DNA of 64,000 bases from Hoeflea ulvae (GCF_026619435.1 NZ_JAOVZQ010000001.1:875501-939500); one strand, 5' to 3'. Positions 54,592-64,000 are shown, counted from the stretch's first letter. Made by a program: numbers and translations. The notes: generated by a model not told the origin, from the letters alone.

Positions 54592-56028
54592 ATGTTTAGA
54601 ACGTTCTTGTATTCGTGCTGTTTTTCGATCGGCTTTGGTGCGCTCTCTGTGGTTCCTGCCGGCGCCCTGACGTTGAAGGAAGCGGTGAGCGAGGCGCTGA
54701 GGTCGAACCCGGACATTCTTTCGTCCGCGGAAAACCGCGAGGCGGTGGAATTCGAATTGCGCCAGGCCCGCGGTCTCTATCTGCCGACGCTGGATCTCGA
54801 AGCCTCCGCCGGCGGCCGCAAGCTCGACAGCCCCGGCCGTCGCCGGCTCGGCACCGAGGACGATACGCTCAATTCGGCCGATGTCGGCCTGAGCTTCACC
54901 CAGACCCTGTTTGACGGCGGCGCCCGCCGCGCCGAGGTTGAGCGCCAAGCCGCCCGCGTCGACGGCGCCTCCTTCCGCGTCGCCGAGCGCTCCGAGGCGA
55001 TCGCGCTGGCCGTGTCGCAGGAATATTTCGAAATCCTGCTGCAGGCCGAGATCGTCGCCGTGGCGCGCAGGAACGCCAATGTGCTCTCGCAGATCGTCAA
55101 TGACATTTCCTCGGGTGTTTCGGGCGGAACACTGACATCGGCCGACCGCACCCAGGGCCGCGAGCGGCTGCTGTCGGCCAAGGCCCGGCTCAAGGAAGCC
55201 GAAGAGGACCTGGCCCAGGCCGAGATCCGCTTCCTGCGGCTGGTCGGCGTCCGGCTCGGCAAGATGACCGCGCCGCCCTCGATCGCAAAGGCGCTGCCGC
55301 GCTCGGTCAATGAGGCCGTCGACATTGCCCGGCGCCAGAGCCCGCGTCTGGCGGCTGCGGCCGCCGATGTCGATGCGGCCGATGCTTTGACGCGCGGCGC
55401 CAAGGCGGCCTATCTGCCGGTGATCTCGTTCGAGGCCAATGCCCGCGTCGGCGAGGACATTGACGGCGCCGAAGGCCGCACCTCCGATCTGGAAGCCAAG
55501 GTGGTGGCGCGCTGGAACCTCTATCGCGGCGGCCGTGACCAGGCTGTCGAGCAGGAGCGGATCCGCCGCGCCGGCCAGAGCCGCCAGGAAAATGTGCTGG
55601 CCCATCGCGAGGTGCAGGAATCGGTGCAGTCGGCCTGGGACAAGCGCAGCAAGCGGGCCCAGCAGGCCTCGATCCTGCGCGAGCAGGTCTCGGCCTCGGG
55701 ATCGCTGGTCTCATCCTATCGCGACCAGTTCCGCATCGGCGAGCGCTCTTTGCTCGACGTGCTGAGCGCCCAGAACACCCGCTTCAACACCGAGGTTCTG
55801 GCCAAGACCGCGCAATATGCCGCCATCTATGCCGATTACCAGGTTCTGGCGGCGATGGGATCGCTGGTCCGGGCCTTCACCCTCGACACCGTCGCCCAGG
55901 CCGAACCCTATGCCCGCGACGAATTCGAGGTCGTGTCCCAGGAAGCCGAGCCGGTCTATGCCCGCATGCCTTCCCGCCAGGTCAAGGGCGCACCGCTCGA
56001 CCTGCTGGCCCCGGTCCGGAAGAACTGA
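54592..56028 (+). CDS. TolC-family outer membrane channel for type I secretion
   Basis: Encodes 478 residues. I chose the ATG at 54592 after GGAG, giving a signal peptide that ends near AGALT. A longer frame runs into untranslated AT-rich sequence. Two OEP repeats with long coiled-coil segments follow, and ALTLKEAVSEALRSNPDI is the classic TolC opening. It would be the outer membrane exit duct for the large adhesin encoded at 58.4 kb. The inner-membrane ABC exporter is not in this window. Confidence 0.9.
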   Translation: MFRTFLYSCCFSIGFGALSVVPAGALTLKEAVSEALRSNPDILSSAENREAVEFELRQARGLYLPTLDLEASAGGRKLDSPGRRRLGTEDDTLNSADVGLSFTQTLFDGGARRAEVERQAARVDGASFRVAERSEAIALAVSQEYFEILLQAEIVAVARRNANVLSQIVNDISSGVSGGTLTSADRTQGRERLLSAKARLKEAEEDLAQAEIRFLRLVGVRLGKMTAPPSIAKALPRSVNEAVDIARRQSPRLAAAAADVDAADALTRGAKAAYLPVISFEANARVGEDIDGAEGRTSDLEAKVVARWNLYRGGRDQAVEQERIRRAGQSRQENVLAHREVQESVQSAWDKRSKRAQQASILREQVSASGSLVSSYRDQFRIGERSLLDVLSAQNTRFNTEVLAKTAQYAAIYADYQVLAAMGSLVRAFTLDTVAQAEPYARDEFEVVSQEAEPVYARMPSRQVKGAPLDLLAPVRKN

Positions 56029-56181
56029 CCGTTCGCAAGACACGGGCAATGGCAGCGGCACAGGGCTTCGCTATGCCGCCGCTGAAACTCAGGCATGTGC
56101 AGGGGTGGCCGGCTTCGACGCCGGCCAGGGCCGGTGTCTGTGGCCGATGCGCTTCGTGCCGCCGGCGCCGGGCCGGTAGCG

Positions 56182-56319
56182 GGTGGACAGCACCATCAAG
56201 CACGCCATCCGCCCGGGCATGATTGCCTCCGTGGAGATCCTGACCGGGGAGAAGACGGTGCTGGATTATCTGCTCAAGCCGATCAGCAAGGCGCGTTACG
56301 AGGCGCTGACCGAACGGTA
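56182..56319 (+). pseudogene. C-terminal remnant of an HlyD-type membrane fusion protein
   Basis: The frame reads VDSTIKHAIRPGM, then EILTGEKTVLDYLLKPI and ends KARYEALTER before TAA. This is the usual C-terminus of type I secretion adaptor proteins. No ribosome site or upstream part is present. It shows that the adaptor gene once followed the TolC gene, as in other adhesin loci, and was deleted. Confidence 0.8.
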
Positions 56320-56384
56320 AGCGCGAGGGTGGGCAAATGATGGCCGGGGCGGCGAGAGCCCAGATCTGAAGAGAGCGTCACTGG

Positions 56385-56981
56385 ATGTATGATCCCGATC
56401 AACTCAAGCCGCATTTCCGGGCGATCAACACCGACGGCAAGCGCCGCGGCTTTCGCCTGGAACGCGTGTTCTGGACGGCACTCGAGGATCTGACCCGGGC
56501 CGACGGCGTTTCGGTGTCGGACTATGTGGCCCGGCTGCATGACGGCAAGACCGGCGACAGCGGCCTGAGCTCGCTGCTGCGCGCCTCGATCATGCGGCGG
56601 CTGTTGTTGCAATATGAAGGCTTGCGCGCCCGCATCGGCCGCTTCAACTCCAGAACCATCATCGCCGCCTGTCCGGTTCCCGCCTTCATCATTTCGGTGG
56701 AGAAGAAGATCCTGTTCCAGAACAGCGCATTTCTGATGTATCTGCAGACCCGGTTCACCGGCCTCGACAATGTCGCGGCACTGGGCCAGATCAAGCTGAC
56801 GCTGGAAATGCCGTTGGCCGATCTGATCGAGCAGATGAAGGCCGACAGCAGCCGCCCGAAATATACCGGCTTCACCATCGGCTATGGCGAGCGCTTGTTG
56901 CGCGGCCGGCTGAGCCTGGCGCTGGCGCCGGACATGGACGACCCGCCGGCAGCCATCGCCTTTGTCTCCGGCCCCTCGTAA
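56385..56981 (+). CDS. Ribbon-helix-helix (RHH_4-like) protein with a PAS-like second half
   Basis: Encodes 198 residues. The segment KRRGFRLERVFWTALEDLTRADGVSVSDYV is a ribbon-helix-helix DNA-binding motif of the RHH_4 type. Residues 85-190 look like a PAS fold (ACPVPAFIISVEKKILFQNSAF). It is a possible transcription regulator of the adhesion locus. The second half is assigned with less confidence. Confidence 0.75.
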   Translation: MYDPDQLKPHFRAINTDGKRRGFRLERVFWTALEDLTRADGVSVSDYVARLHDGKTGDSGLSSLLRASIMRRLLLQYEGLRARIGRFNSRTIIAACPVPAFIISVEKKILFQNSAFLMYLQTRFTGLDNVAALGQIKLTLEMPLADLIEQMKADSSRPKYTGFTIGYGERLLRGRLSLALAPDMDDPPAAIAFVSGPS

Positions 56982-57082
56982 GGCGAACAGTGCAGTGCTG
57001 CGGCAGACGGCAATGCCGCGCGTCCGGTGACTCGCGGCATGGTATGATCGGGGTTGCTTGGCTGGCTGGAGAGGCGGCCGGC

Positions 57083-58138
57083 TCAGAAGCCGGCGCCGGG
57101 TGCCACCGAGAGGATCTCGCTGAGCGAGGCGAGCTTCTGGTTCTGGCCTGACTTGTAGCCGAACACGTAATTGGCGGTTCCGGAGATGGAAAACAGCGGC
57201 GCGTAGTCGCGCTTGGCCACGTCGGTTTCCACCGCATCGGTCATGTTGTCGAGAATGTAGCTGTTGCCGTTCACCGACACCGACAGCACCGCGTGAAACA
57301 GCCGCCGGCGGGTGTCCTTGACCACGACGATTTCCATCGAGGAAAGCGGCACGCCGGCGCCGGCCAGCAGCGCCATCTTCAGGATCGCGTAATCCTCGCA
57401 GTCGCCGGCGCCGCGGCGCAGGGTCTCGTTCGGCGTCGACCGCTGGTCGAGCCGGCCATGCATCTGCGCATCGGTCTCATAGCGGACCAGATGGTTGACC
57501 GAGCGCGACACTGCACGCAGCTGGTCGACGGTGCCCGTGCCCTTGCGGGTCAGCTCGGTGGTCAGCGCGGCGCATTGATTGATGCAGATGATATCCGGCC
57601 CGGCGAGGGCGGCCTTGCGGATCAGCGACGAGATCCGCAGCCCGCTCTTGATCTTGCCGAAGCGGATCCGGTGGGCGCCGAACAGCGACAGATCCTTGCG
57701 GATGCCGTAATCGACCGAGGCGATCGAGGCGGTGGTCATTGCATCGGCGCCGGGAGTGCCGGTGCTGCCTGTCAGAACGGCCGCAGTCCGGCCCGGAAAG
57801 CCTTCGATCGCGCCAAAGCCGACCCCGGCGGAGCCGAGTGTATAGCGAGCGGAGACAGGGAAGCTGACAAGCCGCACGGTCGCCGGCTGCGCCGCAGTGT
57901 CGAGCTGGGAGATGGCTGCGGGGGTAAAGGCAGCATGTGTGCCGGTAACAAGTTCCGGGACAGGTGTTGACTTGGCCATTTCAGGAATGTCGGCCTGTGC
58001 TGTTGTGAGCCAGAATAAAGAGCCCAGAAAAGCAGAAGAATACTTGAATATATTAAATGTAAACTGAATTTCATTCGAGTTGCCTTCATCGCTGCTGCGA
58101 AGAAACTTATCGAGGCAAGAATAAAATCCAGGAAACAA
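57083..58138 (-). CDS. lapG: LapG-type periplasmic transglutaminase-like cysteine protease (BTLCP)
   Basis: Encodes 351 residues with a signal-like hydrophobic stretch ending at TTAQA (about residue 49). The catalytic triad is Cys247 (GAGDCEDYA), His282 (RLFHAVLSV) and Asp297 (YILDNMTD). LapG cuts surface adhesins of the LapA type at an Ala-Ala-Gly site, releasing biofilm cells when cyclic di-GMP is low. It lies divergent to an adhesin with such a site. The roughly 130 residues between the hydrophobic stretch and the core are longer than usual. The membrane partner LapD is not seen here. Confidence 0.82.
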   Translation of the reverse strand: MFPGFYSCLDKFLRSSDEGNSNEIQFTFNIFKYSSAFLGSLFWLTTAQADIPEMAKSTPVPELVTGTHAAFTPAAISQLDTAAQPATVRLVSFPVSARYTLGSAGVGFGAIEGFPGRTAAVLTGSTGTPGADAMTTASIASVDYGIRKDLSLFGAHRIRFGKIKSGLRISSLIRKAALAGPDIICINQCAALTTELTRKGTGTVDQLRAVSRSVNHLVRYETDAQMHGRLDQRSTPNETLRRGAGDCEDYAILKMALLAGAGVPLSSMEIVVVKDTRRRLFHAVLSVSVNGNSYILDNMTDAVETDVAKRDYAPLFSISGTANYVFGYKSGQNQKLASLSEILSVAPGAGF

Positions 58139-58406
58139 ATACAGCTATCAGATATCTAGTAAAATCGCTAAAAATTGAATCAATATGTTCTCTGTGTCCC
58201 CTATCCGGGCAGGGCCATCCGCAAGCCCGGCGCATGCCTTGCGGCGGCAGCCGTCGGTTTGGGCATATGTAAATATGCAATTGAATTTACCATATCCATA
58301 TTAAAGCGGCTTTGGCATAGTTATCTATTCAATGACGGACTCAAAGTATTTGTTGTCGCAATACCAATTGGTTAAGCAAGGGTTAATGTGATGTAGGAGT
58401 CCTGTT

Positions 58407-61400
58407 ATGATTGAAGACCGCGGCGTTGAACCTTCCGAAACCATGATCGAAACTGCTGAGGACGAAGGGCGCAACGACGCGATCCTGATGGCCCAGGCTG
58501 ACACAGGTTCCGGCTCTCCCGTTTCTTCATCCCCTGACGAGGGCCCCGCTGAAATCAGTGTTGTGGTTCCGGATTCGCAGAACCGGGTCACCCTGCGCGA
58601 GACGGCCAGCATCGAGGATATCAGACTCGACGGCAGTGATCTGCTTCTGGTTCAGCCGGACGGTTCCCAGATCCGGGTTGTCGGCGGCGCGCTCAATCTT
58701 CCTACATTTGTCATTGGCGACATCGAGATCCCGCAGGAAGTGCTGGTTGCGGCGCTTGACACCAACGGCTTCAATGTCGCGGCAGGACCCGGCAACACGC
58801 TTTCGGTCTCGCCCCAGGCGCCGGCCGGTTCGGGCGGAGAATTCCAGGATTCAACCGGTGCGTCGATCGCCGGTGACGGGCCGCAGACATTGGGACTGCT
58901 CGGCAATACCGAGGACGGCTCCGGTCAGCAGGCGGGCGCCACAACGCTTGACGGCATCGGCAATGACGGTCCTGACCTGACGGGCGGCAATGTGTCCGGG
59001 GCGATCGTGGAATCGGATGACAATCCCGGCGGGACGGATGCGGACCCGGTTGCCGCGACAGGCTCGATCAGTTTCCTCGATCTTGATTTCGGCATGACCC
59101 GCACCGCGGAAATCACCTCGCGCAGCGTGGTCTCGCAGGCGCTGGCCGGTGGAGTCACCCTGTCTCCGGCGCAATTGCAGGCCCTGCTTGACGGCTTCAG
59201 CCTGGATTCGATCGGCGGCATCACTGTCGAGTCGACCACGGAAGCAGGCGGATCCATCGACTGGACCTATGCGGTTGGCAATGAATCGGTGGATTTCCTC
59301 GCGGCCGGCGAAACCATCGTGCTGTCCTTCGATGTCCAGATCAATGACGGCACATTTTCCTCGGTGCAGGCGGTGGCAATCACCATCACCGGCACCAATG
59401 ACCAGCCGGTGATCGAGGCAAGCTCCGTTCTTGCCGATGACATCACCGAGCAGGACGACATCACCGGTGCGTCCACGCCGCTGACGGCCTCCGGCCAGAT
59501 CGACTTCTCCGACGTCGATGTGACCGACGAGCACTCCACCAGCAAGGATTTCGTCTCGGCCGTGTGGAGCAATGGCGACACCGCGATTGCCGATCCGGGC
59601 ACGCTGGTCATCGATGCTGTCGACCAGGGTGCCGACACAGCCGGCTGGACCTATACGGTCGCCGACAATGCGCTTGATTTCCTCGCAAACGGCGAGACGC
59701 TGATCGTCACCTACGACGTGACGGTTGAAGACGACAGCCTGACCGGCAATGCCGCTTCGGCCACGCGCCAGATCGTCGTCACCATCACCGGCACCAATGA
59801 CCAGCCGGTGATCGAGACAAGCTCCGTTCTTGCCGATGACATCACCGAGCAGGACGACACCACCGGTGCGTCCACGCCGTTGACGGCCTCCGGCCAGATC
59901 GACTTCTCCGACGTCGATGTGACCGACGAGCACTCCACCAGCCAGGATTTCGTCTCGGCCGTGTGGAGCAATGGCGACACCGCGATTGCCGATCCGGGCA
60001 CGCTGGTCATCGATGCTGTCGACCAGGGCGCCGACACGGCCGGCTGGACCTATACGGTCGCCGACAATGCGCTTGATTTCCTCGCAAACGGCGAGACGCT
60101 GATCGTCACCTACGACGTGACGGTTGAAGACGACAGCCTGACCGGCAATGCCGCTTCGGCGACGCGCCAGATCGTCGTCACCATCACCGGCACCAATGAC
60201 CAGCCGGTGATCGAGACAAGCTCCGTTCTTGCCGATGACATCACCGAGCAGGACGACACCACCGGTGCGTCCACGCCGCTGACGGCCTCCGGCCAGATCG
60301 ACTTCTCCGATGTCGATGTGACCGACGAGCACTCCACCAGCCAGGACTTCGTCTCGGCCGTGTGGAGCAATGGCGACACCGCGATTGCCGATCCGGGCAC
60401 GCTGGTCATCGACGCTGTCGACCAGGGCGCCGACACGGCCGGCTGGACCTATACGGTCGCCGACAATGCGCTTGATTTCCTCGCAAACGGCGAGACGCTG
60501 ATCGTCACCTACGACGTGACGGTTGAAGACGACAGCCTGACCGGCAATGCCGCTTCGGCCACGCGCCAGATCGTCGTCACCATCACCGGCACCAATGACC
60601 AGCCGGTGATCGAGACAAGCTCCGTTCTTGCCGATGACATCACCGAGCAGGACGACACCACCGGTGCGTCCACGCCGTTGACGGCCTCCGGCCAGATCGA
60701 CTTCTCCGACGTCGATGTGACCGACGAGCACTCCACCAGCCAGGATTTCGTCTCGGCCGTGTGGAGCAATGGCGACACCGCGATTGCCGATCCGGGCACG
60801 CTGGTCATCGATGCTGTCGACCAGGGCGCCGACACGGCCGGCTGGACCTATACGGTCGCCGACAATGCGCTTGATTTCCTCGCAAACGGCGAGACGCTGA
60901 TCGTCACCTACGACGTGACGGTTGAAGACGACAGCCTGACCGGCAATGCCGCTTCGGCGACGCGCCAGATCGTCGTCACCATCACCGGCACCAATGACCA
61001 GCCGGTGATCGAGACAAGCTCCGTTCTTGCCGATGACATCACCGAGCAGGACGACACCACCGGTGCGTCCACGCCGCTGACGGCCTCCGGCCAGATCGAC
61101 TTCTCCGATGTCGATGTGACCGACGAGCACTCCACCAGCCAGGACTTCGTCTCGGCCGTGTGGAGCAATGGCGACACCGCGATTGCCGATCCGGGCACGC
61201 TGGTCATCGACGCTGTCGACCAGGGCGCCGACACGGCCGGCTGGACCTATACGGTCGCCGACAATGCGCTTGATTTCCTCGCAAACGGCGAGACGCTGAT
61301 CGTCACCTACGACGTGACGGTTGAAGACGACAGCCTGACCGGCAATGCCGCTTCGGCGACGCGCCAGATCGTCGTCACCATCACCGGCACCAATGACCAG

Positions 61401-64000
61401 CCGGTGATCGAGACAAGCTCCGTTCTTGCCGATGACATCACCGAGCAGGACGACACCACCGGTGCGTCCACGCCGTTGACGGCCTCCGGCCAGATCGACT
61501 TCTCCGACGTCGATGTGACCGACGAGCACTCCACCAGCAAGGATTTCGTCTCGGCCGTGTGGAGCAATGGCGACACCGCGATTGCCGATCCGGGCACGCT
61601 GGTCATCGATGCTGTCGACCAGGGCGCCGACACAGCCGGCTGGACCTATACGGTCGCCGACAATGCGCTTGATTTCCTCGCAAACGGCGAGACGCTGATC
61701 GTCACCTACGACGTGACGGTTGAAGACGACAGCCTGACCGGCAATGCCGCTTCGGCCACGCGCCAGATCGTCGTCACCATCACCGGCACCAATGACCAGC
61801 CGGTGATCGAGACAAGCTCCGTTCTTGCCGATGACATCACCGAGCAGGACGACACCACCGGTGCGTTCACGCCGCTGACGGCCTCCGGCCAGATCGACTT
61901 CTCCGACGTCGATGTGACCGACGAGCACTCCACCAGCAAGGATTTCGTCTCGGCCGTGTGGAGCAATGGCGACACCGCGATTGCCGATCCGGGCACGCTG
62001 GTCATCGATGCAGTCGACCAGGGCGCCGACACAGCCGGCTGGACCTATACGGTCGCCGACAATGCGCTTGATTTCCTCGCAAACGGCGAGACGCTGATCG
62101 TCACCTACGACGTGACGGTTGAAGACGACAGCCTGACCGGCAATGCCGCTTCGGCCACGCGTCAGATCGTCGTCACCATCACCGGCACCAATGACCAGCC
62201 GGTGATCGAGACAAGCTCCGTTCTTGCCGATGACATCACCGAGCAGGACGACACCACCGGTGCGTCCACGCCGCTGACGGCCTCCGGCCAGATCGACTTC
62301 TCCGACGTCGATGTGACCGACGAGCACTCCACCAGCAAGGATTTCGTCTCGGCCGTGTGGAGCAATGGCGACACCGCGATTGCCGATCCGGGCACGCTGG
62401 TCATCGATGCTGTCGACCAGGGCGCCGACACAGCCGGCTGGACCTATACGGTCGCCGACAATGCGCTTGATTTCCTCGCAAACGGCGAGACGCTGATCGT
62501 CACCTACGACGTGACGGTTGAAGACGACAGCCTGACCGGCAATGCCGCTTCGGCCACGCGCCAGATCGTCGTCACCATCACCGGCACCAATGACCAGCCG
62601 GTGATCGAGACCATCGTCGCGGATGGCAGCCTGACGGAAGTGGCGGGCACCGGCACGGGCACAGCGGAGCTGTCCGATAGCGGCACAATCACGATCTCCG
62701 ATGTTGACGACACAGACGAGGTGACGATTTCGTACATCTCGAACAACGATATGGTCTGGTCGGGCGGCGTGACCGGTGCAGTCACCGACGACCAGCTGAG
62801 CGCGACGCAGATCCAGAATCTGGTCGACGGCTTCGAGCTCAATGACAGGTCGGCGCTGGCGATCGACGACGTGACCAACACGGTGTCGAGCGGCTGGACC
62901 TATTCGACGTCGGAAGACCTCAACTTCCTGGCTGCCGGAGAGACGCTCAAATTCAGCTATGACGTGACGGCGACCGACGACAGCACCCGCCCCAATGCGG
63001 CCTCAGCTGTCCGGACGGTGACGATCACCATCACCGGCACCAATGACCAGCCCGTGATCGATACGATCACGACGGGCGCAGCATTGACCGAAGATGCCTT
63101 TGGCGGAGAACTGTCCACTCCACGCATCAATGAGATTCACTACGACAATACCGGAACCGATGCCGGCGAGTTCATTGAGATTCGGGTGGCTGCCGGTGAA
63201 GACGTCTCCGGCATGCTCATCGAGCTCTACACCGGCGCTCCGACCATGCGCTCGGTCTATGCTTCGACGTCCGTCGCCGGCTTGACCAAGACAAGCGACG
63301 GCACTTTTGATTATTACGTGTGGGAGCATGCAGGCATTCAGAATGGTTCGCCAGACGGACTTGCACTGTCAGACAGCGGCACCGTTATCGAATTCATCAG
63401 CTATGAGGGCAGCTTCACCGCTGCCAATGGCACCGCTGCCGGTCTGGTTTCCACCGATATCGGCGTCCGTGAAACCGGGTCAACACCCCTGGGTGCGTCG
63501 CTGCAGCGTGTCGGCGATGCGCTGACCGAATGGGTTCGCTCGACATCCGAGACACCGGGTGCCGCCAATGAGAGCGACGGGATCCTGTCCGCCCTCGGCA
63601 CGATCACGATCTCCGATCTTGACGACACCGACGAGGTGACGCTGTCCGAAACTTCGAACAATGACCTCGTCTGGTCGGGCGGAACCATCACCGATGCCGA
63701 GCTGGATGCAACGCAGATTCAGAACCTGATCAATGGCTTCGTGCTTGATGATGACCTGACAGCCCTGGCGATCGACGATGCAACCAATACGGTGTCGAGC
63801 GGCTGGAGCTATTCGACGTCTGAAGACCTCAACTTCCTGGCTGCCGGCGAAACGCTGACATTCAGCTACCAGGTGATAGCGACCGACAACAGCACTTCCC
63901 TCGATGCGGCTTCGGCGGCCCGGACGGTGACCATCACCATCACCGGCACCAATGATGATCCTGTCATTTCCGGTGGACCTGTCCTTGTCGAATTCAATGA
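58407..64000 (+). CDS. LapA-like giant VCBS-repeat adhesin, N-terminal part (runs off the window)
   Basis: The ATG at 58407 follows TAGGAG, and the frame stays open to the window end (at least 1864 codons). There is no classical signal peptide, as expected for type I secretion. Residues 50-130 are a retention-module-like domain followed by FNVAAGPGN (Ala125-Ala126-Gly127), which fits a LapG cleavage site. Residues 180-325 form a first VCBS unit. Eight almost identical 133-residue units follow, then more diverged VCBS units, one interrupted by a lamin-tail-like domain. It is secreted through the TolC-like channel and held in the outer membrane for attachment. The C-terminal secretion signal lies beyond the window. 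Confidence 0.88.
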   Translation, partial: MIEDRGVEPSETMIETAEDEGRNDAILMAQADTGSGSPVSSSPDEGPAEISVVVPDSQNRVTLRETASIEDIRLDGSDLLLVQPDGSQIRVVGGALNLPTFVIGDIEIPQEVLVAALDTNGFNVAAGPGNTLSVSPQAPAGSGGEFQDSTGASIAGDGPQTLGLLGNTEDGSGQQAGATTLDGIGNDGPDLTGGNVSGAIVESDDNPGGTDADPVAATGSISFLDLDFGMTRTAEITSRSVVSQALAGGVTLSPAQLQALLDGFSLDSIGGITVESTTEAGGSIDWTYAVGNESVDFLAAGETIVLSFDVQINDGTFSSVQAVAITITGTNDQPVIEASSVLADDITEQDDITGASTPLTASGQIDFSDVDVTDEHSTSKDFVSAVWSNGDTAIADPGTLVIDAVDQGADTAGWTYTVADNALDFLANGETLIVTYDVTVEDDSLTGNAASATRQIVVTITGTNDQPVIETSSVLADDITEQDDTTGASTPLTASGQIDFSDVDVTDEHSTSQDFVSAVWSNGDTAIADPGTLVIDAVDQGADTAGWTYTVADNALDFLANGETLIVTYDVTVEDDSLTGNAASATRQIVVTITGTNDQPVIETSSVLADDITEQDDTTGASTPLTASGQIDFSDVDVTDEHSTSQDFVSAVWSNGDTAIADPGTLVIDAVDQGADTAGWTYTVADNALDFLANGETLIVTYDVTVEDDSLTGNAASATRQIVVTITGTNDQPVIETSSVLADDITEQDDTTGASTPLTASGQIDFSDVDVTDEHSTSQDFVSAVWSNGDTAIADPGTLVIDAVDQGADTAGWTYTVADNALDFLANGETLIVTYDVTVEDDSLTGNAASATRQIVVTITGTNDQPVIETSSVLADDITEQDDTTGASTPLTASGQIDFSDVDVTDEHSTSQDFVSAVWSNGDTAIADPGTLVIDAVDQGADTAGWTYTVADNALDFLANGETLIVTYDVTVEDDSLTGNAASATRQIVVTITGTNDQPVIETSSVLADDITEQDDTTGASTPLTASGQIDFSDVDVTDEHSTSKDFVSAVWSNGDTAIADPGTLVIDAVDQGADTAGWTYTVADNALDFLANGETLIVTYDVTVEDDSLTGNAASATRQIVVTITGTNDQPVIETSSVLADDITEQDDTTGAFTPLTASGQIDFSDVDVTDEHSTSKDFVSAVWSNGDTAIADPGTLVIDAVDQGADTAGWTYTVADNALDFLANGETLIVTYDVTVEDDSLTGNAASATRQIVVTITGTNDQPVIETSSVLADDITEQDDTTGASTPLTASGQIDFSDVDVTDEHSTSKDFVSAVWSNGDTAIADPGTLVIDAVDQGADTAGWTYTVADNALDFLANGETLIVTYDVTVEDDSLTGNAASATRQIVVTITGTNDQPVIETIVADGSLTEVAGTGTGTAELSDSGTITISDVDDTDEVTISYISNNDMVWSGGVTGAVTDDQLSATQIQNLVDGFELNDRSALAIDDVTNTVSSGWTYSTSEDLNFLAAGETLKFSYDVTATDDSTRPNAASAVRTVTITITGTNDQPVIDTITTGAALTEDAFGGELSTPRINEIHYDNTGTDAGEFIEIRVAAGEDVSGMLIELYTGAPTMRSVYASTSVAGLTKTSDGTFDYYVWEHAGIQNGSPDGLALSDSGTVIEFISYEGSFTAANGTAAGLVSTDIGVRETGSTPLGASLQRVGDALTEWVRSTSETPGAANESDGILSALGTITISDLDDTDEVTLSETSNNDLVWSGGTITDAELDATQIQNLINGFVLDDDLTALAIDDATNTVSSGWSYSTSEDLNFLAAGETLTFSYQVIATDNSTSLDAASAARTVTITITGTNDDPVISGGPVLVEFN
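59385..62576 (+). repeat. Eight tandem 399-bp repeats in the adhesin gene
   Basis: The unit begins at ATCACCGGCACCAATGACCA at 59385, 59784, 60183, 60582, 60981, 61380, 61779 and 62178, exactly 399 bases apart. Each encodes 133 residues (ITGTNDQPVIE to QIVVT). Copies differ at only a handful of positions such as Lys/Gln in TSKDF/TSQDF. The near identity indicates recent expansion or gene conversion and makes copy number unstable. Confidence 0.95.
63117..63580 (+). other. Lamin-tail-like domain inserted inside a VCBS repeat
   Basis: The segment begins PRINEIHYDNTGTDAGEFIEI and ends near EWVRSTSETPGAAN, the pattern of bacterial lamin tail domains. It replaces a short loop: the flanking VCBS unit starts ITGTNDQPVIDT and resumes at LGTITISDLDDTDEV, matching the preceding unit. 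It may bind nucleic acid or surfaces. Confidence 0.7.

Noticed and set aside
58851..62327. A 1158-codon open frame on the minus strand across the adhesin repeats, plus 108-codon frames in each repeat
   Set aside because: It is the shadow of the repeated coding strand. Any frame open in one 399-base unit stays open in all of them, and there is no start context or domain.

Overview
The window looks like a GC-rich alphaproteobacterial chromosome, most likely Rhizobiales/Hyphomicrobiales. The evidence is the gene families (FCD-type GntR, TRAP and branched-chain ABC uptake, RHH_4 and BTLCP proteins), the tRNA-Arg(ACG) remnant and the codon choice. Genus cannot be fixed by eye.

Layout. (1) 1-4.0 kb: the end of a gene cut by the left edge, a small secreted protein, and a three-gene minus-strand operon of two secreted proteins (one a trypsin-fold protease) and one membrane protein. 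(2) 4.1-12.5 kb: a minus-strand pair that is the most striking content. It is a 2491-residue protein joining a DnaG-like CHC2 zinc finger and Toprim primase core, a YVDD reverse transcriptase and a C-terminal nitrilase, overlapped by a DEDDh 3'-5' exonuclease. It resembles the defence-associated RT-nitrilase (UG/DRT) proteins, with a primase module added. (3) 13.1-20.0 kb: a decaying integrative element with a membrane protein, an IS66 remnant, a region of GGGACAGG repeats, a VapE primase-helicase, an AlpA-like regulator, a dead integrase and an IS3 scrap. (4) 20.1-28.5 kb: a GntR-controlled TRAP and sugar-acid operon that plausibly feeds 2-oxoglutarate semialdehyde and then 2-oxoglutarate (Weimberg type). 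(5) 29.1-50.9 kb: two divergent operons around a sigma-54 activator. The left one encodes acyl-CoA ligation, dehydrogenation, hydration, oxidation and BadI-like ring cleavage. The right one encodes an ABC importer followed by CoA-transferase, reductases and hydrolases. Each has a clear -24/-12 promoter, and a shared inverted repeat lies upstream of each. (6) 50.9-53.75 kb: island debris consisting of a dead second copy of the AlpA gene, an intact IS3-family element, a truncated DUF2293 gene, an XRE regulator and a 50-bp 3' fragment of tRNA-Arg that looks like an attachment site. (7) 54.6-64 kb: a surface-adhesion locus with a TolC-family channel, an HlyD scrap, a RHH/PAS-like protein, a LapG-type protease and a divergent LapA-like VCBS adhesin that runs off the window.

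The orientation of the tRNA fragment puts the inserted DNA to its left. Together with the two AlpA copies this suggests that much or all of the first 53.7 kb is one or more (tandem) genomic islands carrying a defence gene pair and two catabolic clusters. The adhesion locus would then be host chromosome.
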